Below, piece by piece: positions 5,040 to 6,831 of a stretch of DNA of 6,831 bases. The stretch is from JBBRLA01 sp038231615. Lineage in GTDB: Bacteria > Myxococcota_A > Polyangia > Palsa-1104 > JAEUJZ01. The first letter of the stretch is position 1. Each line of letters opens with the position of its first letter. The position numbers were made by a program, and so were the translations under genes. The DNA is taken from NCBI GenBank assembly GCA_038231615.1, contig JBBRLA010000474.1, positions 1-6,831 of the forward strand, read 5' to 3'. The notes beneath the pieces are model-generated. The model worked only from the letters and a program-made list of their open reading frames with translations, made no database searches and was not told where the DNA came from.

Positions 5040-6383
5040 ATGCCACGGTGCGGAAACTGCGGAAAAGCCAACCGGGAAGGGGCTTTGTTTTGCCAAGATT
5101 GCGGTCAGCGGATCGAGGGGGTCGCCTCGGGCGGACCTGCGTCTGCTGCCTCGGGTGGGCCGGTCGCGGCGATAGCGGCCCCGGCGATAGCGGCCCCGGG
5201 CGTCCTGCACAGGCGCGGCGATGGCGCCTCGTGCCCCTCGTGCGGGACGCTGAACCCCCCGGGGATGAACTTCTGCAAGATGTGCGGGACGTCGCTGTCC
5301 GCGGCGGCGGCGGTGCGTCCCGCAGGGCAGGGGAGGGTGGTATGCGGGCAGTGCGGCAAGGGGACGCCCTCGGGCTTCGCCTTCTGCCAGCACTGCGGCC
5401 ACCGCATCCAGCCCGAGGGCGCTGCGGCGGCCCCGGCGATCTCGCCCACCGTCCCGGCGGCGCGCAATGGCGCCCTGTCGCCGATACAGCCGATCGGGCC
5501 CTCCCCGACGCCCCCGGCGGGGGTGCGGGCGGGCGGCCTGCCGGTTCAAGGAGGCGCGGCGGGCCCCTTCGGGCAGTTTGGCGGGCAGATCGGTGGCGGT
5601 CAGCACGGGGTTTCTGGGCAGATCGGCGGTCAGCACGGCGAGGCCCCCGCGCATGCGGCCTCGGGGATGGTGGGCGGCGGCGGTGGCTTTGTTGCCCCCC
5701 AGGCGACAGGCGCGGCGGTGGGGGCGCGGGGCGGGCAGGCCCTCCTGGGCCGGCTGATCGCCGTGCGCCGGGACGGGTCGGACGGTGACATCGTGCCCTT
5801 GACCGGCGAGTCCTTCGACATCGGCCGCACCGAGGGCAGTCTGTGCTTTGCCGAGGACCCGTTCCTGGCCCCGCGGCACGCCCGCCTGGTGTCCTACGGC
5901 GGGGTGGTGCGCATCCGGCCCCTGGACATGGTGAACGGGGTCTTTGTCCGCCTGCGCGATCCCCACGAGCTGCAGCCCGGGGACATCTTCTATATAGGCA
6001 AGGAGCTGGTGCGCTTCGAGTCGCTTTCTCCAGAGGAGCGTGACCCCCCCTCTCTGGTGGAGCACGGGGTGCGTCTGTTCGGCAGCGCCCCGCGAGAGTC
6101 CTGGGGCCGGCTGCGGCAGCTCAGCGGATCCGGGGTGACCCGCGACATGTGGTACTTGTCGCGACCCGAGGTGGTGCTGGGCCGGGAGGAGGGGGACATC
6201 ATTTTCCCCGACGACGAGTTCATGTCGCGGCGGCACGCGCAGATCTCGCGGGCGGGCGGGCGGCCCAGGCTGCTCGACCAGAATTCATCCAACGGGACCT
6301 ACCTGCGCCTGCGCGGAGACCGCGAGTTGCGGCCCTCGGATGTGCTGCGCATGGGGGACCAGCTCCTGAGGTTCGAACCCTAG
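5040..6383 (+). CDS. Triple zinc-ribbon, double FHA-domain signalling protein
   Basis: The 447-aa protein has three short zinc ribbons, each with two Cys pairs: C4/C7/C18/C21, C65/C68/C79/C82 and C102/C105/C116/C119, in the CxxCG...FCxxCG style. Gly/Ala/Pro-rich linkers follow, including AIAAP twice (from a 15-bp tandem repeat at 5168-5197) and GQIGG(G)QHG twice (residues 182-200). Two FHA domains end the protein. FHA1 (about 238-327) has GR at 262-263, APRH at 277-280 and NG at 299-300. FHA2 (about 372-446) has GR at 381-382, SRRH at 396-399 and SSNGT at 416-420. FHA domains bind phosphothreonine; FHA2 has the full core, while FHA1 has Ala where the phosphate-contacting Ser usually sits. No transmembrane segment is seen, so it is probably a cytoplasmic adaptor. 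The ATG has GAGG 11 bases upstream, a weak site. The PP2C gene begins 9 bp after the stop, pointing to an operon in Ser/Thr kinase signalling. Confidence 0.9.
   Translation: MPRCGNCGKANREGALFCQDCGQRIEGVASGGPASAASGGPVAAIAAPAIAAPGVLHRRGDGASCPSCGTLNPPGMNFCKMCGTSLSAAAAVRPAGQGRVVCGQCGKGTPSGFAFCQHCGHRIQPEGAAAAPAISPTVPAARNGALSPIQPIGPSPTPPAGVRAGGLPVQGGAAGPFGQFGGQIGGGQHGVSGQIGGQHGEAPAHAASGMVGGGGGFVAPQATGAAVGARGGQALLGRLIAVRRDGSDGDIVPLTGESFDIGRTEGSLCFAEDPFLAPRHARLVSYGGVVRIRPLDMVNGVFVRLRDPHELQPGDIFYIGKELVRFESLSPEERDPPSLVEHGVRLFGSAPRESWGRLRQLSGSGVTRDMWYLSRPEVVLGREEGDIIFPDDEFMSRRHAQISRAGGRPRLLDQNSSNGTYLRLRGDRELRPSDVLRMGDQLLRFEP
5168..5197. repeat. 15-bp tandem duplication within the zinc-ribbon linker
   Basis: GGCGATAGCGGCCCC occurs twice in a row without mismatch. 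It is in frame and encodes a doubled AIAAP in the Ala/Pro linker between the first and second zinc ribbons. It probably arose by slippage in a flexible linker. Confidence 0.85.
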
Positions 6384-6392
6384 CGGGTCGCC

Positions 6393-6831
6393 ATGGAGAT
6401 CGACGCCATCAAGGTGCGCATCGCAGGGGTCACGGACACGGGACTCGTGCGCGAGCACAACGAAGACAGCTTCCTGGTCGTCGATCTGGACACGGCGGTG
6501 TCGGACCTCGAAAAGCTCGCGGAATACACCCTGGGGGAGCGCGGGACGCTGCTCCTGGTGTGCGACGGGATGGGCGGGGCCGCCGCGGGTGAGGTGGCGT
6601 CGAACCTGGCGGTGGTGGGGATGCGCCGGGCGCTCCTGCGCCGGGTCGGGGCGGTGGCCGAGCCGCAGCCCCCTGAGTCCGCGGCGAAGGCGCCGGCGGC
6701 GGGGGCCGCGGAGCAGGTGACGGAGGCGGAGGCAGCAGCCACGGCGGCGGAGCAGGCGCCGGCAGCCACGGCGACGGAGCAGGCGCCAGCCGTGGTGGAG
6801 AACAAGGCGGCGGCGGAGCAGGCGCCGGCCG
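6393..6831 (+). CDS. PP2C-type Ser/Thr protein phosphatase, N-terminal part (runs off the window)
   Basis: From the ATG at 6393 the frame stays open to the window end, giving 146 residues. Residues 10-30 read IAGVTDTGLVREHNEDSFLV, the first PP2C motif (R20, N23-E24-D25). Residues 52-70 read TLLLVCDGMGGAAAGEVAS, the second motif, with the metal-binding D58 and G59. D25 and D58 are expected to hold the two Mn/Mg ions of the active site. From about residue 87 an Ala/Pro/Glu-rich low-complexity stretch, with EQAP three times, begins inside the catalytic domain and is still running at the edge. Bacterial PP2C enzymes such as Stp/PrpC are about 240-260 aa and lack this. The later motifs (DG, GD) lie beyond the window. 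The gene follows the FHA gene by 9 bp with no strong ribosome site, so coupled translation is likely. The expected role is removal of phosphate from Thr/Ser residues recognised by the FHA partner. Confidence 0.9.
   Translation, partial: MEIDAIKVRIAGVTDTGLVREHNEDSFLVVDLDTAVSDLEKLAEYTLGERGTLLLVCDGMGGAAAGEVASNLAVVGMRRALLRRVGAVAEPQPPESAAKAPAAGAAEQVTEAEAAATAAEQAPAATATEQAPAVVENKAAAEQAPA
6735..6788. repeat. 27-bp tandem repeat in the PP2C insertion
   Basis: Two 27-bp units, 6735-6761 and 6762-6788, differ at two bases and encode AATAAEQAP and AATATEQAP. A third GAGCAGGCGCCGGC core recurs at 6816-6829, so the array probably continues past the window. It builds the low-complexity insertion of the phosphatase. 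Confidence 0.8.

Noticed and set aside
4878..6236. Long open frame on the minus strand across the FHA gene
   Set aside because: It is the antisense shadow of a high-GC gene. The protein is Arg/Pro/His-rich without domains, whereas the + strand gives clear zinc ribbons and FHA domains.

Overview
This is a GC-rich chromosomal window. It probably comes from a myxobacterium or a related deltaproteobacterial lineage, cultured or metagenomic. That guess rests on gene style only: a zinc-ribbon/FHA protein next to a PP2C phosphatase, a secreted phospholipase C/P1-nuclease-like protein, and a carboxypeptidase-regulatory-domain lipoprotein. No taxonomic marker is present.

Left part (1-1996), an accessory patch. 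A gene at 158-1312 (+), visibly lower in GC than everything to its right, encodes a protein whose middle aligns without gaps to the thymidylate synthase (TS) core. The nucleotide-phosphate arginines and the pyrimidine-contacting asparagine are kept, but the catalytic cysteine is threonine. Convergent to it, at about 1378-1879 (-), lies a broken remnant of a type I restriction endonuclease R subunit (hsdR, C-terminal T1RH-like region). It carries two internal frameshifts and both ends are lost. A further short conserved-looking scrap at 1866-1982 separates it from the next gene. This looks like decayed, rearranged defence or mobile DNA.

Middle part (1997-4856, minus strand), a two-gene exported-protein unit. 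It is read from a predicted lipoprotein with a carboxypeptidase-regulatory-like domain (3672-4856) into a secreted protein of the zinc phospholipase C/P1 nuclease fold (1997-3553). The second protein appears to have lost most metal ligands. Between them are three 33-bp tandem repeats (3582-3680), each able to fold into the same hairpin in the transcript.

Right part (4857-6831). A 183-bp divergent intergenic region holds a good sigma70-like promoter facing right and a weaker one facing left, whose -10 lies inside a perfect 15-bp dyad. Rightward run a protein with three zinc ribbons and two FHA domains (5040-6383) and, 9 bp later, the start of a PP2C-type Ser/Thr phosphatase (6393 to the window end). 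The phosphatase has an Ala/Pro/Glu-rich insertion inside its catalytic domain. The pair is a typical phospho-Ser/Thr signalling module: FHA domains bind phosphothreonine and PP2C removes it.
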